From the NCBI GenBank assembly GCA_964545205.1, contig CAZJFH010000009.1, positions 1 to 64,000 of the forward strand: 64,000 nt of DNA, read 5' to 3'. Shown here one piece after another: positions 25,520-33,534 of the stretch. This stretch comes from CAZJFH01 sp964545205. Its GTDB lineage: Bacteria > Pseudomonadota > Alphaproteobacteria > Rhodospirillales > Magnetospirillaceae. The notes under the pieces are model-generated. The model saw only the letters and a program-made list of their open reading frames with translations. It had not been told where the DNA came from and did not search any database. A program made the position numbers and the translations under genes. Position 1 is the first letter of the stretch. Every line of letters starts with the position of its first letter.

Positions 25520-25948
25520 TCAGGGCTTCTGCTTGCGGCGCTTCGCCGTGTTCCGGACCAGGGGTGCCGGTGCCCATTGAGCCGGCACGAAGTACATGTC
25601 CCCTGGTTGCGCTACGGCCGCAGAGGCCACAATGGTTTCCCACCAGCGGATCAGGTAAGCGGCCTTCGTCCAGAAGGGAAACTGGTTGAACATCTTCGGC
25701 AACACGAAGCCGATAACACCGTGCTGTCGCCAGGCGGCGATTTCGTGCGGACGTGTCCGGATGTGATGATCATTGGTGATCGCAATCCAACCGCCTTCGC
25801 GACCGACAGCCTTGATCCAGTTGACGTCGCTAGTCCCCGCCCCGAGCCATGGAATGACGTGATGCACTTCGTACGGCTCGTCACGGGCGAGGATCTGGAC
25901 GGACTCGGCCAGAAGGGCCGGCAGGTTCTCGTCCAGCAGTATCTTCAC
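25520..25948 (-). CDS. DUF5615 PIN-like toxin of a toxin-antitoxin pair
   Basis: A 142-residue PIN-like protein. The opening VKILLDENLP is the hallmark of DUF5615 (Mut7-C-like PIN fold); further acidic residues are in IAITNDHHI. The start is GTG at 25948, overlapping the antitoxin stop (GTGA), which is typical of toxin-antitoxin operons. Such proteins are predicted RNases (VapC45-like). The C-terminal 20 residues are basic. It lies between the two tRNA-end repeats, so it may stabilise the small element. Confidence 0.75.
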   Translation of the reverse strand: MKILLDENLPALLAESVQILARDEPYEVHHVIPWLGAGTSDVNWIKAVGREGGWIAITNDHHIRTRPHEIAAWRQHGVIGFVLPKMFNQFPFWTKAAYLIRWWETIVASAAVAQPGDMYFVPAQWAPAPLVRNTAKRRKQKP

Positions 25949-26637
25949 GCAGCGTACTGCAGCTCGAACGCGACGGCCTCCTGTACAAGGGCCGGTTCGA
26001 CCTTGTACCAGCGCGCCACGCGCTCGATGCTGCCCTCCGCGCGGAAGGCATCGAAGAGCGCGCGGGTAGGCACGCTCGCCGGCCCAAGGATGGGTCGGCC
26101 GAAAGAGCGTTTCGGATCGAGGATGACGTTCGGCTGCCCCTTGGACGGGTGCCACAGGCGGGCGTAGCCGTCGGCATCGAACTCGATGCCTTCCTGCAGC
26201 ATCGGCTCCAGGATGGCGTACATCGCAAACTGGTTGTCCACGAGATCGCGGAGATGGCGGTCGCCGGTCTCGGCCACGGTTTCTGCGAAGATCACGCGGC
26301 CATCGCTGATGAAGCGGCTGGCAAACGGATGGTGCAAGCTCATCTCGCGCCGGGCTCGGTCGGCGGCAAGCCTGAGCGTCTTCCATCGCACCCCAACCTT
26401 GAGGAAGTGGCTGATGAAGTAGACTTCCATCAGGTCAAGGAAGCCGAGAGCGACCTTGCCGTCCATCGGCGGAAGCTGACCTTGCAACTTCGGAGTGGAA
26501 CGGCGGCCGCTTCCCTGAGTGTAGCCCTGCAACCAGCCGCGCACGCGCACAGGCGACACCCCCGTCAAGCGCGAGGCATCTGTCACGGTGTAAACGCCGC
26601 AGTCGGCTAGGTCGATCTGCTCCGTGGCCACGGTCAC
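25945..26637 (-). CDS. DUF433-containing antitoxin
   Basis: A 230-residue protein with an N-terminal MerR/excisionase-like helix-turn-helix (VYTVTDASRLTGVSPVRVRGWL, about 14-36) and a C-terminal DUF433 domain (about 188-226, VPTRALFDAFRAEGSIERVARWY). DUF433 antitoxins pair with DUF5615 toxins, as here. The start is GTG at 26637. A CATACTTAT element about 15-25 bases upstream may be its -10 box. The N-terminal DNA-binding domain implies autoregulation. Confidence 0.75.
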   Translation of the reverse strand: MTVATEQIDLADCGVYTVTDASRLTGVSPVRVRGWLQGYTQGSGRRSTPKLQGQLPPMDGKVALGFLDLMEVYFISHFLKVGVRWKTLRLAADRARREMSLHHPFASRFISDGRVIFAETVAETGDRHLRDLVDNQFAMYAILEPMLQEGIEFDADGYARLWHPSKGQPNVILDPKRSFGRPILGPASVPTRALFDAFRAEGSIERVARWYKVEPALVQEAVAFELQYAA

Positions 26638-26877
26638 CCCATAAACTTCACATACTTATGCGCCCTTCGGCGTCGATTGTGAAGATGCGGCGCGCCGACT
26701 GGCCACCGTTGAGCCCGCGCAGTTCGTTGAGCCCGCGCAGCTACTCATCAGCGAGCCGTGCCTGCGGCTCGTCTTGGGCATGGTGGTCGGTCGGGGGATG
26801 CTCGGCGGGAGCTTCCGTCCGCGCACTCCCTCTAAGGCATCAGGTGTGAACCGGAGATCTGGAGGGGGGGTCGAATC
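26638..26877. other. Non-coding gap with a tandem 18-bp duplication
   Basis: No credible gene. It holds the antitoxin promoter and an 18-bp tandem duplication (26707-26724 and 26725-26742, one mismatch) before the second tRNA-end repeat. Confidence 0.5.
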
Positions 26878-26941
26878 TCGGGCGCGCCATTCCCCGTTCG
26901 AAGCTCAACGACAGCCCCGCCAGCGTGCGGGGCTTCGTCGT
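26878..26941 (+). repeat. 64-bp direct repeat, copy 2 (tRNA end plus terminator)
   Basis: Same content as copy 1: acceptor end with CCA at 26887-26889 and the hairpin AGCCCCGC/GCGGGGCT at 26913-26934. Its T arm is degraded (bases missing around 26866-26877), unlike copy 1. It marks the right limit of the accessory region. Confidence 0.85.
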
Positions 26942-26944
26942 TTT
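26913..26944 (+). terminator. tRNA-associated terminator, copy 2
   Basis: The same 8-bp stem as copy 1, followed by TCGTCGTTTT, a better T run than copy 1. Confidence 0.6.
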
Positions 26945-27083
26945 CGGGCCTCGCGATCGGGACGATCGCGCCGCCGCGGAGCGGGGGCGAAGGTTGGTGG
27001 CGCGTGCGGCCGGTCGTCGCCGCCGGGTGGCGTCGCGCCCTTCGCCTCGACGGCGGGCGCGATCGCGTCCGACCGGCTGGGCG

Positions 27084-27236
27084 CTAGCCGACCATCTCGA
27101 GGACGATTTCGCGCCACTGGGCGCGGGTCAGCGGCTGCGGCGACCGGCGTTCGGTGGTCGCGTCGGGGTTGGCGCGCGCGGCGGTCGGCGACGCGACGAG
27201 CTCGTGGCGCGGCGCGGGATTCTGGTGAAGATGCAT
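27084..27236 (-). CDS. Small 50-residue protein, unknown
   Basis: A short frame from ATG at 27236, preceded by AGGA at six bases' spacing, coding 50 residues. The C-terminal half (ERRSPQPLTRAQWREIVLEM) is a plausible amphipathic helix. No family is known to me. It lies in an otherwise empty 480-bp stretch between the second tRNA-end repeat and the lipid kinase gene. The good ribosome site and clean stop favour it; shortness keeps confidence low. Confidence 0.4.
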   Translation of the reverse strand: MHLHQNPAPRHELVASPTAARANPDATTERRSPQPLTRAQWREIVLEMVG

Positions 27237-27402
27237 GGAAGATCCTGTTGAAAATTACGTCGGAAGCCCCGGCGCGTGGCGCAGGGGTTTGGCATTCGCG
27301 AGATCGGGGAAGCAGGCTCCGGACAAGGTGGCGAGTCCGTGGAGCGAGCGCTCAAGCGCTTGAATGGTGGCGTCATCCTGGCAGATCGCCGTCGTGAATA
27401 CA

Positions 27403-27420
27403 AGCGGGCCGTGGCCCGCT
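27403..27420 (-). terminator. Hairpin at the end of the lipid kinase gene
   Basis: A perfect 8-bp stem (AGCGGGCC with GGCCCGCT, loop of two) directly at the stop codon, followed on the minus strand by TGTATT. Confidence 0.5.
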
Positions 27421-28328
27421 CACGGCGCCGCGTCCGCCGGATAGACCAGTTCGAGGCATTCCGGCGCGACTTCGATCTCGACCGGCAGGCGGGCGACGAC
27501 GTCGCCGTCGGCCTGGACCGGGGCGCCGTCGACGCCTTCGATGCGCACCCGGCTGCCGGCGACGATCCTGACGTCGGCCAGCAGCGGCAGCCGGCCCAGC
27601 GCCAGAGCGGCGCCGTAGCGCAGCGCGTTCCAGGCGCCGGCCCCCGACAGCAGCAGCACCTCCAGCCCGGGCTGCTCGAGGCAGGCCTTGGGCGCCGCCA
27701 GGAACGGGCCGCCGTAGAAGCGGCCGTTGCACACCACCGCCATCCGCGCCTCGTGCGCGACGCCGTCGACGTCGACGCGGCAGACCGGAAAGCCGTAGCG
27801 CAGCATCTGCGCCAGCGTGCCGGCGACATAGGCCGCCTTGCCGGCGTGGCGCTTGAGCAGCAGCGAGACCTCGGCGACGACATGGGCGTCGAGGCCGACG
27901 CCGGCCATCAGCACGAAGCGCCGGCCGTTGGCGACGCCCAGATGCACCTTGCGCGGCCTGCCGCGCAGGATGGCGTCGGCGATGGCCTTGGGGGTGCAGG
28001 CCAGCCCGATCTCGGCCGCCAGCACGTTGGCCGTGCCCAGCGGGACGACGGCCAGCGGCGGCACCGGCCCGGCGGCGCGGGCGAGGCCGTTGACCACCTC
28101 GTTGACGGTGCCGTCGCCGCCGGCCACCACCAGCAGATCGGCGTCGGCGGCGCCGATGCCGGCGGCGATCGCCTCGGCGTCGCCCGGCCCGGCGGTCGGG
28201 CGCAGGTCGATCGCGCAGCCGGCGGCGCGCAGCAGCGCCAGGGTCGCCTCGGTGCGGCGGCGCCGGCGCTGCCCGGCGGCGGGATTGTGGATGACGACGA
28301 GGCGGCGGGGCGGGGGCATCTCGGGCAT
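27420..28328 (-). CDS. Diacylglycerol kinase-family lipid kinase
   Basis: A 302-residue DAGK/YegS-family kinase that would phosphorylate diacylglycerol or a similar lipid. The nucleotide-binding GGDGTVNE is at 70-77, preceded by VIHNPAAGQ; GTANVLA follows and the C-terminal beta domain contains VQADGDV. It is divergent from the PlcP-like gene with 166 bp between that hold a PHO-box-like site. In a lipid-remodelling cluster it could return the diacylglycerol released by PlcP to phosphatidate. That role is inferred from context. Confidence 0.88.
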   Translation of the reverse strand: MPEMPPPRRLVVIHNPAAGQRRRRRTEATLALLRAAGCAIDLRPTAGPGDAEAIAAGIGAADADLLVVAGGDGTVNEVVNGLARAAGPVPPLAVVPLGTANVLAAEIGLACTPKAIADAILRGRPRKVHLGVANGRRFVLMAGVGLDAHVVAEVSLLLKRHAGKAAYVAGTLAQMLRYGFPVCRVDVDGVAHEARMAVVCNGRFYGGPFLAAPKACLEQPGLEVLLLSGAGAWNALRYGAALALGRLPLLADVRIVAGSRVRIEGVDGAPVQADGDVVARLPVEIEVAPECLELVYPADAAP

Positions 28329-28409
28329 GGGCGCCGCTATAGCCTTGCTGGAGGGCGAAGTCCATGACGGCTGTATTGCGCAAATAATAAATTTTGGTGA
28401 AACGGCCGT

Positions 28410-28427
28410 CTGTCATCGTCAATTCAT
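28410..28427 (+). promoter_or_regulatory. PHO-box-like PhoB site
   Basis: CTGTCAT, four spacer bases, AATTCAT. The first half is a perfect PHO-box half-site and the second matches at four of seven positions with the right 11-bp period. It lies 68 bp upstream of the plcP-like start, in the divergent region shared with the lipid kinase. Confidence 0.5.
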
Positions 28428-28494
28428 GCACGCCCGGCCGTGAATCAACTATCCATTCGGTCATGACGTACCTCGTCCGCAGCAACGGCGCCCC

Positions 28495-29352
28495 ATGACA
28501 GCCATGTCGTCCGTGCGCCATTACCGCACGATCTGGATTTCGGACGTGCATCTCGGAACGCGGGGCTGCAAGGCCGACCTGCTTCTCGACTTCCTGAAAA
28601 ACACCGAGTCCGAAAGCCTGTATCTGGTCGGCGACATCGTCGACGGCTGGCGGCTCCGGCGCGGCTGGTACTGGCCGCAGGCCCACAACGACGTCGTCCA
28701 GAAGCTGCTGCGCAAGGCGCGCAAGGGCACGCGCGTCGTGTTCGTGCCCGGCAACCACGACGAGTTCGCCCGCGACTACGCCGGCCACCTGTTCGGCGAC
28801 GTCCTGTGCGTGCGCGAGGCCGAGCACGAGACCGCCGACGGCAAGCGGCTGCTGGTGCTGCACGGCGACGCCTTCGACGGCGTCGTCTGCCACGCGCGCT
28901 GGCTGGCGGTGCTCGGCGACCACGCCTACACGCTGGCGCTGGCGCTGAACCACGTCTTCAACCTGGCGCGGCGGCGGCTCGGCTATCCGTACTGGTCGCT
29001 GTCCTCGTATCTCAAGCACAAGGTCAAGAACGCGGTCCAGTTCATCGGCCGCTTCGAGCAGGCGATGGCCGACCACGCCCGCCAGCGCGGTTTCGACGGC
29101 GTCGTCTGCGGCCACATCCACCATGCCGAGACCCGCGAGGTCGGCGGCATCCTCTACTGCAACGACGGCGACTGGGTCGAGAGCTGCACCGCTCTCGCCG
29201 AGCACCGCGACGGCCGGCTGGAGATCATCCGCTGGGCCGAGTTGCGGCAATTCTCCTTCCTCGACGCGAAGGTCCCGGAATGCGCATTCTCGTCGTCTCC
29301 GACGCCTGGTATCCACAGATCAACGGCGTCGTGCGAACCCTCGACACGCTGA
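28495..29352 (+). CDS. plcP: Metallophosphoesterase, PlcP/LpxH-like
   Basis: A 285-residue calcineurin-like phosphoesterase. Metal motifs in order: DVHLG at 17-21, GDIVD at 46-50, GNHDE at 86-90, HGD near 121, GHIHH at 206-210. By sequence alone it would be labelled UDP-2,3-diacylglucosamine hydrolase. The same family includes PlcP of Sinorhizobium, which under phosphate starvation hydrolyses phosphatidylcholine to diacylglycerol. Position next to a PHO box, a glycosyltransferase and btaAB favours PlcP. The C-terminus overlaps the next gene by 73 bp, an unusually long overlap. Confidence 0.82.
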   Translation: MTAMSSVRHYRTIWISDVHLGTRGCKADLLLDFLKNTESESLYLVGDIVDGWRLRRGWYWPQAHNDVVQKLLRKARKGTRVVFVPGNHDEFARDYAGHLFGDVLCVREAEHETADGKRLLVLHGDAFDGVVCHARWLAVLGDHAYTLALALNHVFNLARRRLGYPYWSLSSYLKHKVKNAVQFIGRFEQAMADHARQRGFDGVVCGHIHHAETREVGGILYCNDGDWVESCTALAEHRDGRLEIIRWAELRQFSFLDAKVPECAFSSSPTPGIHRSTASCEPSTR

Positions 29353-30314
29353 GGGCCGAACTGGCCCGCCTCGGCCACGAGGTGCTGCTGATCACGCCCG
29401 AGCTGTTCCGCAACGTCCCCTGTCCGACCTATCCGGAGATCCGCCTGGTGCTGGCCCCCGGCGCCGGGGTGGCGAAGCTGATCGAGGCCCACCAGCCCTG
29501 CGCCATCCACATCGCCACCGAGGGGCCGCTGGGCTGGGCGGCGCGGCGGTTCTGCCTGCGCCGCCGCCTCCCCTTCACCACCGCCTACCACACCCGCTTC
29601 CCCGAGTACCTCCACGCCCGCTTCCGCATGCCGCTGGGCGCCACCTACGCCATGATGCGCCGCTTCCACGCGCCGGCGGCCTCGGTGATGGTGGCGACCC
29701 GGAGCATCCAGGACGAGCTCGAGACGCGCGGCTTCCGCAACATCCGCCGCTGGTCGCGCGGCGTCGACACCGAGCTGTTCCGGCCGCGCCCGGGCGAGCG
29801 CCCCGCCGACCTGCCCGAGCTGCCGCGGCCGGTGTTCCTCAACGTCGGCCGGGTGGCGGTCGAGAAGAACGTCGGCGCGTTCCTCGACCTCGACCTGCCC
29901 GGCAGCAAGCTCGTGGTCGGCGACGGCCCGCAGCTCGAGGCCCTGCGCCGCGCCCATCCCGAGGTCCACTTCGCCGGCGCCCGCAGCGGCGACGACCTGG
30001 CGCTGCACTACGCCGCCGCCGACGTCTTCGTGTTTCCCAGCCGCACCGACACTTTCGGCCTGGTGCTGCTGGAGGCGCTGGCCGCCGGACTGCCGGTCGC
30101 CGCCTATCCGGTTCCCGGTCCGCGCGACGTCATAGCCGAGGCGCCGGTCGGCGTTCTCGACGACGACCTGCGCCGCGCCGCGCTGGCGGCGCTCGACATC
30201 CGGCGCGCGGCCTGCCGCGAGCATGCCCAGGGCTATTCCTGGCAGGCCAGCGCGCGCCAGTTCCTGTCCAACCTGCGGCCCCTCGACGGCACGGCCTGGA
30301 ACGCCGCCGCCTGA
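29280..30314 (+). CDS. GT4 glycosyltransferase (first of two paralogs)
   Basis: A 344-residue GT-B glycosyltransferase of family 4. It has the acceptor-side opening MRILVVSDAWYPQINGVVRT, then TEGPLGWAAR and FTTAYHT, and the donor-site part FPSRTDTFGLVLLEALAAG with the conserved EX7E-like region. ATG at 29280 lies within the end of the PlcP-like gene. In alphaproteobacteria a GT4 enzyme next to plcP makes glycolipids from diacylglycerol when phosphate is low; the sugar used cannot be told here. It resembles the protein at 32190-33191 along its length. Confidence 0.88.
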   Translation: MRILVVSDAWYPQINGVVRTLDTLRAELARLGHEVLLITPELFRNVPCPTYPEIRLVLAPGAGVAKLIEAHQPCAIHIATEGPLGWAARRFCLRRRLPFTTAYHTRFPEYLHARFRMPLGATYAMMRRFHAPAASVMVATRSIQDELETRGFRNIRRWSRGVDTELFRPRPGERPADLPELPRPVFLNVGRVAVEKNVGAFLDLDLPGSKLVVGDGPQLEALRRAHPEVHFAGARSGDDLALHYAAADVFVFPSRTDTFGLVLLEALAAGLPVAAYPVPGPRDVIAEAPVGVLDDDLRRAALAALDIRRAACREHAQGYSWQASARQFLSNLRPLDGTAWNAAA

Positions 30315-30356
30315 GGGCGCCCCTCCGCCAACCCCAACCGACATCGAAGGACCCCG

Positions 30357-31547
30357 ATGACCTACGCCCTGTTGCAGGACGCGATGGCGACGAAGCCGAC
30401 CATCAGCCGTGAAGGCCTGCTCGACCGCCTGTTCGCCTGGTGGTTCGGCCGCTTCGTCTACAACCAGATCTGGGAGGATCCGCGCGTCGATCTCGAGGCG
30501 ATGGCGCTCGACGCCGACAGCCGCGTCGTCACCATCGCCTCGGGCGGCTGCAACATGATGGCCTATCTGGCCGCCGGCCCGGCGCGGGTCACCGCCGTCG
30601 ATCTCAACCCGTGCCACGTCCATCTCAGCCGGCTCAAGCTGGCGGCGGCGCGCCACCTGCCGACGCACGACGACTTCTTCGCCATGTTCGGCGACGGCGC
30701 CGATCCGGCGAACGTCGAGCGCTATCACCTGCGGCTGCGGACGCGGCTGCCGACCGACACCCGCGAGTGGTGGGACGAGAACATCGGCTGGTTCGCCGAC
30801 GGCTTCTACGGCCGCAGCCTGCTCGGCCGCTTCATCGGCTTCCTGCACGTCGCCGGCCGGGTGCTCGGCCACGATCCGGGCAAGCTGCTGACGGCGGCCA
30901 CCATCGACGAGCAGCGGGCGCTGTTCGATCGCCATGTCGGGCCGGTCTTCGACAGCCTGCCGGTGCGGCTGGCCGGCAAGCTGCCCTTCGCGCTCTACAG
31001 CCTCGGCATCCCGCCGCGCCAGACCGCCGCGCTGCGCCGGGCCGGCGGCGGCGATCTCGCCGATCTGTGCCGCCAGCGCGTGCGCCGGCTGGCCTGCGAC
31101 TTCCCGCTGTCCGACAACTACTTCGCCTGGCAGGCCTTCGGCCGCCGCTACGATCCCAGCGGCGCCGCCGTGCCCGACTATCTCAAGCCGGGCGCCTTCG
31201 AGTCCCTGCGCGCCCACGCCGACAGGGGCGAGGTGCGGCTGACCACGGTGACCGAGCACCTGCGCGAGCAGCCGGCGCGCAGCGTCGACGCCGTGGTGCT
31301 GCTCGACGCCCAGGACTGGATGGACGGCCGCCAGCTGACCGAGCTGTGGGCCGAGATCGCCCGCGCCGGCCGGCCCGGCGCGCGGGTGATCTTCCGCACC
31401 GCCGCCGAGGACAGCCCGCTGCCCGGCCAGGTTCCCGACGACCTGCTGGCGCGCTTCGGCTATCGCCGCGAGCGCTCGCTGGAGCTCGGCGCCCGCGACC
31501 GCTCGGCGATCTACGGCGGATTCCACCTCTACGTCCTGGAGCGCTGA
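30357..31547 (+). CDS. btaA: BtaA: SAM:diacylglycerol 3-amino-3-carboxypropyltransferase
   Basis: A 396-residue DUF3419/BtaA-family protein that transfers the 3-amino-3-carboxypropyl group of SAM to diacylglycerol, the first step to the phosphorus-free betaine lipid DGTS. Landmarks are YNQIWEDPRVDLEAM near 35-49, SGGCNMMAYL (SAM-binding loop) near 62-71, AVDLNPCHVHLSRLK, and the C-terminal DAQDWM and FRTAAE. It lies one base before btaB in the same direction, giving the known btaA-btaB order. Confidence 0.92.
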   Translation: MTYALLQDAMATKPTISREGLLDRLFAWWFGRFVYNQIWEDPRVDLEAMALDADSRVVTIASGGCNMMAYLAAGPARVTAVDLNPCHVHLSRLKLAAARHLPTHDDFFAMFGDGADPANVERYHLRLRTRLPTDTREWWDENIGWFADGFYGRSLLGRFIGFLHVAGRVLGHDPGKLLTAATIDEQRALFDRHVGPVFDSLPVRLAGKLPFALYSLGIPPRQTAALRRAGGGDLADLCRQRVRRLACDFPLSDNYFAWQAFGRRYDPSGAAVPDYLKPGAFESLRAHADRGEVRLTTVTEHLREQPARSVDAVVLLDAQDWMDGRQLTELWAEIARAGRPGARVIFRTAAEDSPLPGQVPDDLLARFGYRRERSLELGARDRSAIYGGFHLYVLER

Positions 31548-31548
31548 C

Positions 31549-32187
31549 ATGGCGGTGGTCGCGGCCGCCGCGGCGATGGACCGGATGTATCGCCTGCAGC
31601 GGCACATCTACGATCCGACGCGCAGGTTCTACCTGCTCGGCCGCGACGCCACCCTGGCGGCGATGGCGTTGCCGCCCGGCGCCCGGGTGCTCGAGGTCGG
31701 CTGCGGCACCGGGCGCAACCTGATCCGGCTGGCGCGGCTGTATCCGCAAGCCGAGCTGGTCGGCATCGACGCCTCGGCGGCGATGCTTCGGACGGCGGCG
31801 CGCAAGACCGCCGCCGCCGGGCTCGGCCGGCGCGTGCGGCTGGTGCACGGTCTGGCCGACGAATACGCCGACGCGGACGGCTTCGACGCGGTGCTGTTCT
31901 CCTACGTGCTGTCGATGATCCCGGCCTGGGAGCCGGCGCTGGAGCGGGGGCTCGCCAATCTGCGCCCGGGCGGCGCCGTGCACGTCGTCGACTTCTGGGA
32001 CCAGGCGGCGCTGCCGGCCTGGTTCGGCGCGCTGCTGCGCCGCTGGCTGGCGCTGTTCGGGGTGTTCCACCGCCCGGCGGTGCTGGCGCGGTTCGACGCG
32101 ATGGCCGCCGAGGGCAGGGGGGCGCTGGACGTCGCCGGCGTCGCCGGCCGCTACGCCTATCGCCTGCGCTATCTGCCGGCGCCCTGA
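31549..32187 (+). CDS. btaB: BtaB: N-methyltransferase for betaine lipid
   Basis: A 212-residue class I SAM methyltransferase with motif I VLEVGCGTGRNL near 46-57 and GIDAS near 75. Placed directly after btaA, it would methylate diacylglyceryl-homoserine three times to DGTS. The N-terminal RMYRLQRHIYDPTRRFYLLGRD is typical of BtaB. It ends two bases before the next glycosyltransferase. Confidence 0.9.
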   Translation: MAVVAAAAAMDRMYRLQRHIYDPTRRFYLLGRDATLAAMALPPGARVLEVGCGTGRNLIRLARLYPQAELVGIDASAAMLRTAARKTAAAGLGRRVRLVHGLADEYADADGFDAVLFSYVLSMIPAWEPALERGLANLRPGGAVHVVDFWDQAALPAWFGALLRRWLALFGVFHRPAVLARFDAMAAEGRGALDVAGVAGRYAYRLRYLPAP

Positions 32188-32189
32188 GC

Positions 32190-33191
32190 ATGCGCGTCGC
32201 CATCGTCACCGACGCCTGGCATCCCCAGCGCAACGGCGTCGTGCGCGTCGTCGACACGCTGGCGCGGCGCCTGCGGGCGCGCGGCCATGCGGTCGGGCTG
32301 CTGACGCCCGAGGCTTTCCGCCGCGTGCCGATGCCCGGCTACCCCGAGATCGGGCTGGCGGTGCTGCCGGGGCGCGGCGTCGCCGCCTTCCTCGACGGCT
32401 TCGCGCCCGACGCCGTGCATCTGGTCACCGAGGGGCCGCTGGGCTGGGCGGCGCGGCGCTGGTGCCTCGATCGCGGCTTTCCCTTCACCACCGCCTACCA
32501 CACCCAGTTCCCGCACTACGTCAAGGCGCGGCTCGGGCTGCCGCTGTCCTGGGGCTTCCGGGCCGTCCGCCGCTTCCACGCGCCCTCGGCCGGGGTGCTG
32601 GTGCCGTCGCATTCGGTCCGTCGCGAGCTGGCCGGGCGCGGCTTCGGCAACCTGCGGCAATGGTCGCACGGCGTCGACGCCGCCACCTTCCGGCCGCTGG
32701 CCAAGGACCGGTTCGCCCTGCCGCGGCCGATCTTTCTCTATGTCGGCCGCGTCACCGTGGACAAGAACCTGCCGGCCTTCCTCGACCTCGACCTGCCGGG
32801 CAGCAAGGTGGTGGTCGGCGACGGCCCGGCGCGCGCGGCGCTGATGCGCCGCTATCCGCGGGTGCTGTTCCACATCGCCAACGGCGACGCCGAGCTGGCG
32901 CGCTGCTACTCGGCCGCCGACGCCTTCGTCTTCCCCAGCCTGACCGACACCTTCGGCCTGGTGATGCTGGAGGCGCTGGCCTGCGGCGTTCCCGTCGCCG
33001 CCTTCCCGGTCACCGGCCCGCGCGACGTGATCGGCGGCTCGGGCGCCGGCGTCCTCGATGCCGACCTGCGCGCTGCGGCGCTGCGCGCGCTGGCCGTCCC
33101 GCCGGAGCTGTGCCGCCGCCATGCCGAGGCGTTCTCGTGGGATTCGGTGGCCCAGGAGTTCCTGCGCTTCCTGGCGCCGGCGGGCGACTGA
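32190..33191 (+). CDS. GT4 glycosyltransferase (second paralog)
   Basis: A 333-residue GT4 enzyme closely related to 29280-30314: MRVAIVTDAWHPQRNGVVRV, TEGPLGWAAR, FTTAYHTQFP, LYVGRVTVDKN, and the shared donor-site FPSLTDTFGLVMLEALACG. The two copies flank btaAB, so they probably arose by duplication and may add successive sugars to diacylglycerol or use different donors. It follows btaB by two bases. Confidence 0.88.
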   Translation: MRVAIVTDAWHPQRNGVVRVVDTLARRLRARGHAVGLLTPEAFRRVPMPGYPEIGLAVLPGRGVAAFLDGFAPDAVHLVTEGPLGWAARRWCLDRGFPFTTAYHTQFPHYVKARLGLPLSWGFRAVRRFHAPSAGVLVPSHSVRRELAGRGFGNLRQWSHGVDAATFRPLAKDRFALPRPIFLYVGRVTVDKNLPAFLDLDLPGSKVVVGDGPARAALMRRYPRVLFHIANGDAELARCYSAADAFVFPSLTDTFGLVMLEALACGVPVAAFPVTGPRDVIGGSGAGVLDADLRAAALRALAVPPELCRRHAEAFSWDSVAQEFLRFLAPAGD

Positions 33192-33341
33192 CCGCCGGCG
33201 ACCTCGCCGAACCGGCCGGGGCGCTGCGGCGCGAGGCCTCGGGCTTCCTGACGCGGGTCCGGGGCGGACGGTGATTTCGTCACCGACGCGGCCGGCCGGG
33301 CATGCTATGGCTGTCCGGCATCGCAATCCCGGAGCCCGCCC

Positions 33342-33494
33342 GTGAACACCTTCGTCGTCGCCTGGATCGCCGTCATCGCCGTGCTGCTGGTCGTCGCCGT
33401 GCTGGCCAGGCGCGCCGCCGCCGCCGAGGGCCGCATCTGCGGCACCTCGGACAAGGGCGGCGATTCCTGCTGCGGCGGCGGCAGCTGCGGGTGA
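33342..33494 (+). CDS. Small single-pass membrane protein with Cys-rich tail
   Basis: A 50-residue protein from GTG at 33342, with GGAG seven bases upstream. Residues 3-22 form one membrane helix (FVVAWIAVIAVLLVVAVLA), followed by a basic stretch and a cytoplasmic tail with one Cys and the cluster CCGGGSCG at the end. It resembles the small FeoB-associated Cys-rich membrane proteins in layout, but no feo gene is near. It could bind metal. Confidence 0.5.
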   Translation: MNTFVVAWIAVIAVLLVVAVLARRAAAAEGRICGTSDKGGDSCCGGGSCG

Positions 33495-33534
33495 CGGCTC
33501 CTTGATCGCCGGATAGCGGGGCGCTCGCCCCGGA

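Noticed and set aside
1..27000. Prophage or ICE machinery
   Set aside because: No integrase, relaxase, type IV secretion, capsid or tail gene can be seen; only tRNA-end repeats hint at integration.
26774..27397. 207-codon plus-strand frame across the second tRNA-end repeat
   Set aside because: Runs through the tRNA end and terminator and is mostly Arg/Gly/Ala; not coding.
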